Assembly (NCBI RefSeq): GCF_009901585.1
Contig: NZ_WXYO01000006.1
Coordinates: 486,541 to 550,540, forward strand
Origin: Poritiphilus flavus
Lineage (GTDB): Bacteria; Bacteroidota; Bacteroidia; Flavobacteriales; Flavobacteriaceae
DNA length: 64,000 nucleotides
Direction of reading: 5' to 3'
Positions 35,304 through 45,000 of the stretch are shown in pieces. Below the pieces are notes generated by a model. It saw only the letters and a program-made list of their open reading frames with translations, had not been told where the DNA came from and made no database searches. The number at the start of each line of letters is the position of its first letter. The first letter of the stretch is position 1. The translations under genes were made by a program, and so were the position numbers.

Positions 35304-35494
35304 TTGTCTTTATGCCAATTATCTCATGGGATTCTATGTTTTTAATGACAAATTTTGAGGTACTTCAAAGCCGTTATCTATATTAGCGTGATATTTTAAG
35401 CAACCTAAAATTTACTGAATACTTCTGGACGAACTCCAAAGCTTCGTCAAACCAAATAGCAAATCAAACCTGGATTCACCTTAATCCCATACTT

Positions 35495-36172
35495 ATGCTC
35501 AGAACTGTACTATTTATTGCTCTGTCCTTATCAGTTTTTCTAAATTCTTATTCACAGGATTATTTCGAAGGGGAAGTTCATTTTAAAATCAACTATGAAC
35601 CCTTAATGGACCAAATTTCAGAAGAATTATTAATACAAGAGTTTGGTGATACCCTAATTGGTTACGTTCAGGAAAGGCGCTATATCATGGAAACCAATAC
35701 TAAGGGAGAAATGGGCCGGACTCGGTTGATTATGATGATGGACGAAAACTATGCCTATCTGGACGGGGATAAATCAGATACCATATACAAGTATAGGCTA
35801 GATAAGGAATCGGCAAAGCTTTTGAGGATTGAAAAAAAGGAATCTGAAACAGCAACGGTCCTGGGAGATGTTTGCCCATCAGTTGAACTCGATTATGAGA
35901 CCACTGATCCAAATAGTTATTTTAAACAAAGCATTGGCAGGTACTATTACAACCCAAAATATAGGCTAAACAAAGAAGCATACGCCAATCATGAATCAGG
36001 GTTTTGGAATCTTTATGTCAACGAAGCAGGAGCGATTAGTGTGCTAAATATGGTGGTTACATGGCCAATTTACAGATCTATTATGAAGGCTTTCAAAATT
36101 CATGAGACCAAAGTACCAGATAAGATGTTTGATTTGAATCAGACTCAAAAAATTATAAAGGAAATAGAGTAA
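35495..36172 (+). CDS. secreted protein, DUF4412/GLPGLI-like
   Basis: 225 residues. Signal peptide ends near LNSYSQ (about residue 21). It then starts DYFEGEVHFKINYEP, a pattern seen in Bacteroidota proteins of the DUF4412 and GLPGLI groups (a first strand E-G-x-v-x-f, later KYRLDKESAKLLRIEKKES and VLGDVCPSVELDY). No enzymatic motif seen. Assignment to either family is tentative. Confidence 0.65.
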   Translation: MLRTVLFIALSLSVFLNSYSQDYFEGEVHFKINYEPLMDQISEELLIQEFGDTLIGYVQERRYIMETNTKGEMGRTRLIMMMDENYAYLDGDKSDTIYKYRLDKESAKLLRIEKKESETATVLGDVCPSVELDYETTDPNSYFKQSIGRYYYNPKYRLNKEAYANHESGFWNLYVNEAGAISVLNMVVTWPIYRSIMKAFKIHETKVPDKMFDLNQTQKIIKEIE

Positions 36173-36347
36173 GACTATTTGTATATAGGTATAATAATTA
36201 TGCATGCCAAAAGTCATTCCGCTAGACCTTTATTTGTAATATCCGGTTTTATAGTGCGTTATAAAGTCAGAAAATTCAACAAAAAATTGCCTTTTTAAAA
36301 TGCCCCGTAATCCTAATGAATCAAGTTTCCTTAAAATTCATTTTTTA

Positions 36348-38039
36348 ATGAGATCTCTCTACTTTTTACTTTTCCTGTCCATTGTAATTGCGTCCTGTTC
36401 TTCTGAATCCGATCCGGAGGTTGTCCCGGGAGAAAACGAATCCATGGAAACAGAGGGAAAGCAAGTCTTTCGCATTGATTTTAAAGAAATAACATCGAGT
36501 GGTGCTACGCTTAAATCTTCCGGGAATCTGGAACCGGCATTTGCCCTAATAAGCATTTCTGATAATTCTGGTAATCCCGTTTACACCCGAGAAAAATTCG
36601 CGCTTACCAAGGTTGAGGAAAACTATGAAACCGAAGAAATCACATTGGATGCCGGCACATATAGTCTGACAGAATTTATAGTCACTGATGCAAATGACGT
36701 GGTTATCTCCCTGGCGCCCATTGGGGACTCTGCCTTATCAGAATTTACAGAAACCTTTTTGCCTCTAGAATTTTTGGTAGAAGAGGATGAAACCGCGGTT
36801 TCTACTACAGAAAATATTGAAGCTGACGGATTTACCGCTTTCGATTTTGGATATGGAGAGGTAAACCTGGATTTTCCGGAATCTACGGATTTCTTTAGCT
36901 TAACTGTTAACGACACCCAACTGCTTACTGCCAAGACCATTGCCATAAAGTCGGTCACAGGATCTCGATATGCCGTCGATTGGGGTGATGGATCTATAGA
37001 GGACTACCAGTCTGCAAATAGCAATAATCCAGCGGATGAAACAGAAATATCTCATACCTATGCGGCTGAAGGAGAATATACCGTGAATATCAGTGGTCCT
37101 TTAGAGGTTATAGAATATCTAAAATTTGCAAGTAACGATCAGCAGAATAATTTTCAGACAAATCTGGTTTCAATTCAGTTGGACAAGCTGGTATTGCTAA
37201 AGGTGCTTACCCTTTATTCCGGTCAGCTTACAACGCTTGATATTTCCGAAAATATAGCTCTGGAAAAGCTGGAACTTGGTTTTAACCAGATTAATAGTTT
37301 AGACCTTAGCAACAATGCTACTTTAGAGCAAGCCTTTTTAAGGTACAATCAATTGACAGCCCTTGACGTATCACAAAATATTAACCTGAAATTCCTGGAT
37401 GTTACTGGAAATCAATTTAGCAGTTTGGACGTCGCTGCCAATACCCTTCTGGAAAAGCTTCTGGCTCGTGAAAACCAATTGACCGCTTTAAACATTTCGT
37501 CTAATACAGCCTTGAATACCCTGGATCTAAGTGACAATTTTCTTCCTTCTATAGATACCTCAGGCAATATGAGTTTAGTTGAAATAAATGTTGGAAGAAA
37601 TCAATTAACCAGCATAGACTTTTCGGCAAATACCAACCTTAGGCGAATAGATCTTTACGGCAATCAGATAAGCGCACTTGATGTATCCAATAATTTGGTC
37701 TTGAGAGATCTATACATTGAAGATAATCTGCTTAGCACCATAGACCTATCAAACAATCCGGAAATGGAGCGGTTGATCATTGAGAATAATGCATTTAGCA
37801 CTTTAGACCTCACTAACAACGCCAAAATCTTTGATCTGCAGATTGGTGGAAATCAATTTGATGGAGCTCAGTTAGACACCATTATCGCACAGGTACACGA
37901 GCAGGCCGTGTTGAATACTATTCTGGATGGTTATATTGATTACCAGAACAACCCGGGTTTTAATGCCATAGACCCTTCGACCACGACAAAAATCAATGAT
38001 TTGATCAATAACTATAATTGGTTCTTTAATAACAATTAA
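36348..38039 (+). CDS. PKD plus leucine-rich-repeat lipoprotein
   Basis: 563 residues from ATG 36348 (MRSLYFLLFLSIVIASC; lipobox at Cys17). The in-frame ATG at 36300 adds 16 residues ahead of the signal and is unlikely. After an N-terminal beta region, a PKD-like unit holds VDWGDGS and HTYAAEGEYTVNISG. Then ten LRR units of 21 residues each (LTxLDxSxNxxLxxLxLxxNQ, for example LTTLDISENIALEKLELGFN) and a capping end. It has no CHU_C or other type IX signal. Predicted surface-exposed protein-binding protein. Confidence 0.88.
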   Translation: MRSLYFLLFLSIVIASCSSESDPEVVPGENESMETEGKQVFRIDFKEITSSGATLKSSGNLEPAFALISISDNSGNPVYTREKFALTKVEENYETEEITLDAGTYSLTEFIVTDANDVVISLAPIGDSALSEFTETFLPLEFLVEEDETAVSTTENIEADGFTAFDFGYGEVNLDFPESTDFFSLTVNDTQLLTAKTIAIKSVTGSRYAVDWGDGSIEDYQSANSNNPADETEISHTYAAEGEYTVNISGPLEVIEYLKFASNDQQNNFQTNLVSIQLDKLVLLKVLTLYSGQLTTLDISENIALEKLELGFNQINSLDLSNNATLEQAFLRYNQLTALDVSQNINLKFLDVTGNQFSSLDVAANTLLEKLLARENQLTALNISSNTALNTLDLSDNFLPSIDTSGNMSLVEINVGRNQLTSIDFSANTNLRRIDLYGNQISALDVSNNLVLRDLYIEDNLLSTIDLSNNPEMERLIIENNAFSTLDLTNNAKIFDLQIGGNQFDGAQLDTIIAQVHEQAVLNTILDGYIDYQNNPGFNAIDPSTTTKINDLINNYNWFFNNN

Positions 38040-38111
38040 ACACAATCTTGTCCGGATCTCCGGCAACATTAAGCGGATTAACGAATATAGCTGCTTAAAG
38101 AATCAGGGTTT

Positions 38112-38570
38112 TCAGGGATTCGTCCAGTAATCCACTACAAAAACCTTTTCCAGATAGGGTTGCAGGCTTTCGCCGAAGGCCTTATGGGCAGGGTGGGGAG
38201 CGTAAATGGAGTCCCGGTCTTCCTCAGATTCAAAGGTCAGCAGATAGCAATGGGTAAATCCCTGATCGAAGTTTTCCGGACTGTCGTTCAGGCCCCATTC
38301 AAAATCCTTGATCACCGGGATCTTTTCGGGAAGGGCATTAAAGGCCATATTAACCCTCTCAACATCCTCTTCACTGGCATCGTCCTTGAATTTGAAGATG
38401 ACAACATGCCTTAACAATCGTTCTTTTGATTTCATTTCTGATGTTTCTTCTTTCATGGCAACTTCTACATTATTTTCCGGATTTTCAGGCTGCTTTTCTT
38501 TACAGGAAGACCAAAGGATAAGAAAACCTGCTATCAATAGAATTTGACAAAACTTTTGCTTTAAGATCAT
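38112..38570 (-). CDS. Dabb (stress-responsive A/B barrel) domain lipoprotein
   Basis: 152 residues. Lipobox LWSS-C near residue 23, a Glu/Lys linker, then the Dabb ferredoxin-like fold (RLLRHVVIFKFKDDASEEDV, FDQGFTHCYLLTFESEEDRD, YAPHPAHKAFGESL). The family includes plant SP1-like proteins and cyclases; here it is a small exported domain of unknown role. Convergent with the LRR gene; a bulged GC hairpin at 38050-38066 lies between. Confidence 0.85.
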   Translation of the reverse strand: MILKQKFCQILLIAGFLILWSSCKEKQPENPENNVEVAMKEETSEMKSKERLLRHVVIFKFKDDASEEDVERVNMAFNALPEKIPVIKDFEWGLNDSPENFDQGFTHCYLLTFESEEDRDSIYAPHPAHKAFGESLQPYLEKVFVVDYWTNP

Positions 38571-38607
38571 TGGTATAGTTTTTTGAAAGGTAGGGAATAA
38601 TTGGGAT

Positions 38608-39017
38608 AGTAATCAGTAATCAGTAAACAGTGAACAGTGAACAGTAAGCAGTTCTTTGTCTAGCCGTCTAGCCGTCTAACCGTCTAACCATCCAACAGTC
38701 TAACCATCCATGCGTCCAACCATCCAACCATCTAACAGTCTACCATCCAACCATCCAACAGTCTAACCATCCAACAGTCTAACCATCCAACAGTCTAACA
38801 ATCCAACCATCCCACAGTCTAACAATCCAACTATCTAACCGTCCAACGGTCTAACCCTCTAACAGTCCAACAAGTCTAACCATCCATGCGTCCAACCATC
38901 CAACCATCCAACTATCTAACCGTCTAACAGTCCAACAAGTCTAACCATCCAACAGTCTAACCATCCAACCATCCAACAGTCTAACCGTCCAGCAATCCAA
39001 CCGTCCAACCATCCAAC
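38608..39017. repeat. composite array: AGTGAAC heptamers, then an 8-bp repeat array
   Basis: About 38608-38652: heptamer repeats (CAGTAAA/CAGTGAA). From 38657 to 39017: about 45 copies of an octamer near CCATCCAA, with variants CAGTCTAA, CCGTCTAA, CAATCCAA. Longer internal duplications are visible: a block around CCATCCATGCGTCC occurs near 38704 and again near 38879, and AGTCCAACAAGTCTAACC occurs twice. No coding content. Confidence 0.92.
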
Positions 39018-39032
39018 TCCTCAATTTCACAT

Positions 39033-39584
39033 TTACATTCCTAATTCGCTTCTTAATCGTGCAACATCAAGACTTGAGATCAGTTCAATTACATTCGGGT
39101 ACCAATTCTCATGGTATCCCAGCTCAGCCTGGCGTAGTTCGCTTATGGCTTCTTCTTTGGACCAATCCTCAACTACCACCCTATAGGCAGCCATGGTGGC
39201 TCCGGTGCGATCCGACCCATGCCAGCAATGTACCAAAACCGGTTTTTCTGCTTTTTGTATGGCTTGTAAAACTACCAGCAAATCAGCTTCTGTGAGTTCC
39301 TTGGTTTTAAGAGGAATATGAACCAGCTTCATTTCAGTTCCCTTTGCTTTTCGCGAGTCATCTTTATTTCTACGTAAGTTAATTGAAGTTCTTATCCCCA
39401 AGGTTTGCAAAACTTTAAAATCCTTTTTGCTTGGTTGTTCAGAACGGTAAAGGGAATCATTTAGTTGGTAAAGCCGTTTGAATTTGCCTGAATCAATTCT
39501 TTCAAGCCGCTTTTCCTGAGCTATTCCAATATACGGTAGGCAAAACAGTAGTATTATGGTTATGGTTAAAGTGAGGTATTTCAT
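39033..39584 (-). CDS. exported dual-specificity/tyrosine phosphatase-like protein
   Basis: 183 residues from the ATG at 39584, which starts a clear signal peptide (hydrophobic ITIILLFCLPYIGIAQ); 23 more upstream codons are not signal-like. The phosphatase loop is HCWHGSDRTG (Cys120, Arg126), the HCxxGxxR signature; SLYRSEQPSKKDFK and GIRTSINLR are typical of bacterial DSP-like proteins. Substrates might be phosphotyrosine or phospholipids; unknown. Ends within the 3' border of the 8-bp array. Confidence 0.88.
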   Translation of the reverse strand: MKYLTLTITIILLFCLPYIGIAQEKRLERIDSGKFKRLYQLNDSLYRSEQPSKKDFKVLQTLGIRTSINLRRNKDDSRKAKGTEMKLVHIPLKTKELTEADLLVVLQAIQKAEKPVLVHCWHGSDRTGATMAAYRVVVEDWSKEEAISELRQAELGYHENWYPNVIELISSLDVARLRSELGM

Positions 39585-39704
39585 GATAACTTTAGACTTT
39601 GAAACAGCCCTGCGCTGTTCAACAAAGTTAAGTGATTTAAGTTCCCGAGACATAGATATTTACACCATTAAGGGTGTTAGGAAATGAACGCAAGTCCGGC
39701 CGAA

Positions 39705-40448
39705 TTAGAATCGGAGGGCCAGGTAAACACCACTGCTTTCAAAGTCCAATTTAGGCAATACGACAAGCCTTTCAGGGCCTTTAAAAGGGTTCCAGGCGAA
39801 GAGATAGTCAAAATGGTAAACCAGTTTGGTAACCGCTATGCCCAGGGCAGATCCCAGCAGTACATCGGAAAGCCAGTGTTTGTTTTTTGCCATCCGCAAA
39901 TAGGCTGTTGTTGAAGCGAAAGCATAACCTGAATAGGCGAGTAGGGGTTCCGTATTTTTAAATTCCTCGTATAGTACTGTGGCGCTTGCAAAGGCCAAAG
40001 AAGTATGTCCGGAAGGAAGGGCTTCATCATTAAAGTTATTGGGCCTGGTCTTAGCTGTACTTCGTTTTATGCCCGTGGTGATTAGTTGGGTTAGCAAAAG
40101 GGAAAGCGCCGCGTTCTTGGATTGGTCAAACCAGTGATTTTCTGCCTGTACGCCCAGAGCGTCCGCTCCATACATCAGGGCAAGGGGTGCAAATCGGGTA
40201 TAATCGTCAATGTTAGTCCTCAGATCCTGATTTATCTTTGGTTGCAGTTCTTGCTCAAAGTCACCGTTGTTCAGAAGTAGTGCGGTTCCCCCAAGGACAC
40301 CGGGAATGATCATCTGCTTTACAGGGAAAGGTCGTTTTTCGGTAAATTCAGCAAAGGTCACGGAATCTACTACATAGCCTTTTTGACAAAGCCCTAAAAT
40401 TGGGCATAGCGCTAGTATAAGACAAAACGTGAAAAGACTTTGTTTCAT
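39705..40448 (-). CDS. PAP2 family phosphatase
   Basis: 247 residues. Signal peptide (SLFTFCLILALCPILGLCQ). The three PAP2 motifs are present: KRSTAKTRP (K-x6-RP type), LPSGHTSL (PSGH) and RMAKNKHWLSDV (R-x5-H-x3-D type), with hydrophobic helices between. Members dephosphorylate lipid phosphates (undecaprenyl pyrophosphate, phosphatidic acid). Same strand as the DSP-like gene, 120 bp apart. The pair is flanked on both sides by 8-bp arrays. Confidence 0.88.
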   Translation of the reverse strand: MKQSLFTFCLILALCPILGLCQKGYVVDSVTFAEFTEKRPFPVKQMIIPGVLGGTALLLNNGDFEQELQPKINQDLRTNIDDYTRFAPLALMYGADALGVQAENHWFDQSKNAALSLLLTQLITTGIKRSTAKTRPNNFNDEALPSGHTSLAFASATVLYEEFKNTEPLLAYSGYAFASTTAYLRMAKNKHWLSDVLLGSALGIAVTKLVYHFDYLFAWNPFKGPERLVVLPKLDFESSGVYLALRF

Positions 40449-40612
40449 AAATTGTGGGGTACGATTTCCAAAGACATGTAAATATAACGTTCTAAATGAG
40501 GTATAAATTTTATAGGGTGATAAAGTATAGGTAAGGATGCTTCACGGAGTATCAGAAAATTAGCGGTTGGCTGTCCTCCTTTACTTTGATTCGGAGAGGA
40601 AACTCAGTCCTT

Positions 40613-40974
40613 GGTAAACAGTGAACAGTAAACAGTGATCAGTAAACAGTCTGATCATCTGATTGTCTAGCCATCTAACTGTCTAACAATCCAACCGTCT
40701 ATCCGTCTATCAATCTAATTATCTAAGCATCCATCCGTCTAACCCTCCAACTGTCTATCCGTCTATCAATCTAATAATCTAAGCATCCATCCGTCTAAAC
40801 CTCCAACCGTCTATCCGTCAATCAATCTAACCATCTAACAGTCCAGCCATCTAACGGTCCAACCATCCAACCATCTAACGGTCCAACCATCTAACAGTCC
40901 AACCATCCAACCATCTAACAATCCAACCATCTAACGGTCCAACCATCCAACCATCTAACAATCCAACCCTCCAA
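40613..40974. repeat. second composite 7-mer/8-mer array
   Basis: Heptamers (AGTAAAC, AGTGAAC) at 40613-40650, then octamers to about 40974. A 56-bp higher-order unit (seven octamers, around TCTATCCGTCTATCAATC) repeats about 2.4 times near 40699-40820, and a 40-bp unit (five octamers) repeats later. Same family as the array at 38608-39017. A degenerate CCTCC/GGAGG relative lies just upstream. Confidence 0.92.
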
Positions 40975-41034
40975 AACCCAACACCTACCACTTAAAATCG
41001 CTATTTTACACTAGAGTTAAATAATTGCCGTGAA

Positions 41035-41511
41035 ATGATCCTCATTAAAGAAGTGAAATCAAAAATGGAATATCATCTGGCATCCAAGCTGTTCAGAGAG
41101 TATGCCGAACAGTTGGGAATAGATCTGAGTTTTCAGGAATTTGATAGGGAAATTCAGGATTTGGAAGCACAGTATTCCCATCCGCACGGGACGATATTTG
41201 TTGCGCTGGATACAGAAGACAACGCTATGGGCTGTATCGCTATTCGAAAGCTGGAGAATTCCATCTGTGAGCTAAAAAGAATGTATGTTAAACCAGGGTT
41301 CAGAGGTCTGGGGGTAGGCCAAAAACTCCTGGCAAAGTCCTTAAAAAAAGGAAAATCATTGGGCTATGATACAATGAGATTAGACACTCTGGCCAGTATG
41401 GAAAAAGCCCTGGCGCTTTATACCAAAGCCGGATTTTACGAAATACCCCCATACCGCTACAATCCTGTCGAAGGTGCCAAATATTTCGAAATAGATTTGA
41501 ATTCCCTTTGA
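41035..41511 (+). CDS. GNAT family N-acetyltransferase
   Basis: 158 residues, cytoplasmic. Acetyl-CoA motif A is ELKRMYVKPGFRGLGVGQKL (R/Q-x-x-G-x-G/A type), followed by LGYDTMRLDTLASMEKALAL and YTKAGFYEI, all typical of GNAT enzymes. Substrate unknown. Lies directly after the second repeat array and 545 bp before the giant gene. Confidence 0.9.
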   Translation: MILIKEVKSKMEYHLASKLFREYAEQLGIDLSFQEFDREIQDLEAQYSHPHGTIFVALDTEDNAMGCIAIRKLENSICELKRMYVKPGFRGLGVGQKLLAKSLKKGKSLGYDTMRLDTLASMEKALALYTKAGFYEIPPYRYNPVEGAKYFEIDLNSL

Positions 41512-42056
41512 AAAATCTGGGGCACTCCGCTAAGCCTGGCCCAAGATCCGAGGACAACATTCTTCTGCCCTGGGACAAGACAGATCACCCAAATAAATCT
41601 ACCGATGTCTAGTTAGACGGGAGGTCTCGGTTTTCACCACTTATCGCCAAATAGCAACGATTGTTACATCATTTTTAAAGCTTGGTTACAAGAGGGGTAC
41701 TTTTGCGTACAAAGCTTGCATGCACCGATATACTTGAAGAAGGCAATTCCCAATAAAACCTTTCCGCTCGGCGAGCCTGATAACACTTCCGGTTTCAAAA
41801 CAGTGGGTCTGGTCAGTTGGATGATTTGGAAAGATTGGGTTTTAAGATACCGACCGTTTTGGGAAATTATAGTAAAGCAATGTACAGGACCTTGTCCTTA
41901 GTACGGTGTTTGCGATTTCCGGAACACCTAGCATGCTTTTTACGTCTATATCCCATCAATCTTCCTAAGGTCTTTAAAACGAATATTGGACGGAGACACC
42001 AAGGTGCGGCCTTCGCCTTCCAATTTGGGACCATCGCTTCGTACAATTGCATTGAT
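41512..42056 (+). other. region upstream of the giant gene, translation start unclear
   Basis: The giant frame is open from before 41817. In-frame ATGs are at 41817 and 41880, but both give about 80-110 residues of non-signal, Cys-rich sequence before the real signal peptide. The region shows no independent gene. A -7-like TACTTTTG is at 41698-41705, with motif TTGTTAC...TTTAAAG at 41661-41680, so the transcript probably starts near 41710 and a long leader is likely. Confidence 0.5.
41661..41705 (+). promoter_or_regulatory. candidate promoter/regulatory block of the giant gene
   Basis: TTGTTAC (41661-41667), TTTAAAG (41674-41680), TTG (41682-41684) and TACTTTTG (41698-41705, -7 consensus TAnnTTTG). 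The first two motifs recur with the same 13-bp spacing before the next giant gene. Spacing to a -33 box is not ideal, so promoter status is tentative. Confidence 0.4.
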
Positions 42057-45000
42057 TTGTCCTCCTTAAATAAGCGAAATGATTATACCTGCCTGAGAAG
42101 GTCTTTTCTTAGCTTTCTCGCCGGCTTGTTCATCTCTACCGGCCTGTTTGCTCAAAGCGAGTTTATTACTACCTGGAACACGACCAATGTTGGTACCTCT
42201 GATAACAACTCCCTCACCATCCCTGCCACAGGTACTTACGATATCGATGTGGGTAATGACGGGACCTATGATCTTTTTGATCAAAGCGGAAACACTACCA
42301 TTGATGTGACTAACTATAATTATACCGCTGGGGAGATACAGTTGGCTCTGCGCAATGCCATATCCGGTGCCGGAAACCTGACCAGGATATATTTTAACAA
42401 TAGGAATGACAGGCAAAAGCTGCTCTCCGTAGATCAATGGGGTAGTAGTATTTCATGGAGTACAATGTACAGGGCATTTCACGGATGTACCAATCTGGAG
42501 ATCAAGGCAACAGACGCTCCCGACCTGGGCAGCGTTACCAATATGGCTCAGATGTTTTCTGGCTGCACGGCACTTACCGGGACAACGGGCTTCACCAACT
42601 GGAATACTGCGGGTGTAAGTACCATGATAGGAATGTTTGCCGGTGCGACCGCCTTTAGTGGGGATATCAGTTCCTGGAATGTGACAAATGTGAGCGATAT
42701 GAGCTGGATGTTTTGGAATGCTGCGGCTTTTAATGCCGATATCAGTTCCTGGAATACAACCAAAGTGACCAATATGGGCAATATGTTCAATAGCGCAACC
42801 GCCTTTAACGCGAATATTGGATCCTGGAATACTTCCCATGTCACTGATATGTCCTATATGTTCTATAGTGCCAGCTCCTTTAACCAGAATATCGGATCCT
42901 GGAATACGGCTGCTGTAATGAATATGTCAGGGATGTTCCGGGAAGCATCCGTATTTAATAAGGATATTGGTTCCTGGAACACCAGTAGTGTGACCAATAT
43001 GGAGCAGATGTTTTTTAATGCGACGGCCTTTGATGGTGCTGTCAGCTCTTGGAATGTTGCTGCCGTGACCAGTATGGGTGGAATGTTCAAAGGAGCGACC
43101 TCCTTTAACCAGAATATCGGATCCTGGAATACAGCTAGTGTGACCAATATGGGCGGAATGTTCGATAGTGCTACAGCCTTTAATGCGGACATTGGCAGCT
43201 GGGATACTAATCAGGTAAACAATATGAATGCTATGTTTTCCGGGGCAAGCAGCTTTAACCAGAATATTAGTTCCTGGAACACGGCCAAAGCAACCAATAT
43301 GAGTGGCATGTTCGATGGCGCCACCGTTTTTAATGCGGATATCGGTCCCTGGAATGTGGGCAGCGTCACCAATATGAGTGGCATGTTCGATAGTGCAACC
43401 GCCTTTAACCAGAATATAAGTACCTGGAACACCGCCAAGGTGACCAACATGAGTGGTATGTTCGATAGTGCTACTGCTTTTGATGTAGATATCGGTTCCT
43501 GGAACGTGAGTAGCGTCACCAATATGAGTAGCATGTTTGATAGCGCATCCAACTTTAACCAGGACATTGGTTCCTGGGATACAGGCAGCGTGATCAATAT
43601 GCAATCCATGTTTTCCGGGGCGAGCGCGTTTGATCAGGACCTGGGGGATTGGAATCTTGGACTGTTGTCCAACGGAACGGCAATGCTAAACGGTAGTGGG
43701 CTCTCCACTGACAACTGGGATGCCACACTGATCGGTTGGCATGGACAGGGCTTTAGCAACACTGTAACTGTAGGTGCTTCCGGACTCACCTATTGTGCAG
43801 CGGGAGCTGAACGTGCTGCCATGACCACTTTTACTTTCAGTGGAGATACACTGCCGGATACGCTTCCAACGGCAGATTGTAAGGCAACAACCTCGATAGC
43901 ACTGGACAGCAATGGCACGGTAACCTTGCCAGCCACCCTTGTTAACGACGATTCCTTTGCATGTGGACTTAGCTCACTCACTGTTTCTCCGGACAGTTTC
44001 GATACTGACGACCTGGGCCCGAATACAGTGACGCTTACCATAACTGACGGTAACAACAAGACGTCGACCTGTCAATCCACGGTTACCGTGGTGAGCAGTG
44101 CGAGTTCCATAAATGCTTTCGTAACCACCTGGAATACAACTAATACCGGGACGTCCAACGGAAATTCGATCAGAATTCCTGCTACAGGGACCTACGATGT
44201 GGACCTCGGCAATGATGGCACTTATGAATTGTTGGATCAGTCCGGGACCACTACCATAGATGTCACCACCTATAGCTATACGGCCGGAGAGATACAAGTG
44301 GCCATTCGCAATGCTACTTCTGGTGTAGGGACGCTGGAAAAGATATATTTCAACAATACAGGGGATAAAAATAAAATACTATCCATAGACCAATGGGGTA
44401 GTGGTATATCCTGGAGCACAATGGACAGTGCATTTCGCGGTTGTTCCAATCTGGACGTTAAGGCCACAGACGCTCCCAACCTGGGCAACCTTACCAGTTT
44501 GAGACTGATGTTTGCCGGCGCCACCTCCTTTAATGCAGACATCGGGTCCTGGAATACATCCAAGGTGACCAATATGGCTGGCATTTTCTATGGCGCGAGC
44601 GCTTTTAACCAGGATATCGGTTCCTGGAATACGGCCAATGTGAGCAGTATGGAAGGCGTGTTTCTGGGCGCAACCGCTTTTGACCAGGACATCAGTTCCT
44701 GGAACACGGCTAAGGTGTCCACAATGCTTACAATGTTTAAGAATGCAACCTCTTTTAACCAGGACATTGGAGCCTGGAACACCGGTAGTGTGCTCATCAT
44801 GGGCGACATGTTCTTTAATGCCACTGCTTTTGATCAGGACCTGGGGGATTGGGATCTGGGAAAGTTACTCAGTGGGGGTGGTATGCTGAACGGCAGTGGG
44901 CTCTCCACTGACAATTGGGATGCCACGCTTGTCGGTTGGTACGATCAGGGCTTTACCCATACTGCTACCATTGGCGCCTCCGGTCTGGTCTATTGCAAGG

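Noticed and set aside
38657..40974. 8-bp arrays as possible CRISPR
   Set aside because: Units are 8 bp with no unique spacers and no cas genes; they are simple tandem repeats.
41817..42056. Use of ATG 41817 as the start of the giant protein
   Set aside because: Gives a long Cys-rich, non-signal segment before a clear signal peptide; a start close to the signal peptide is more likely, though not proven.
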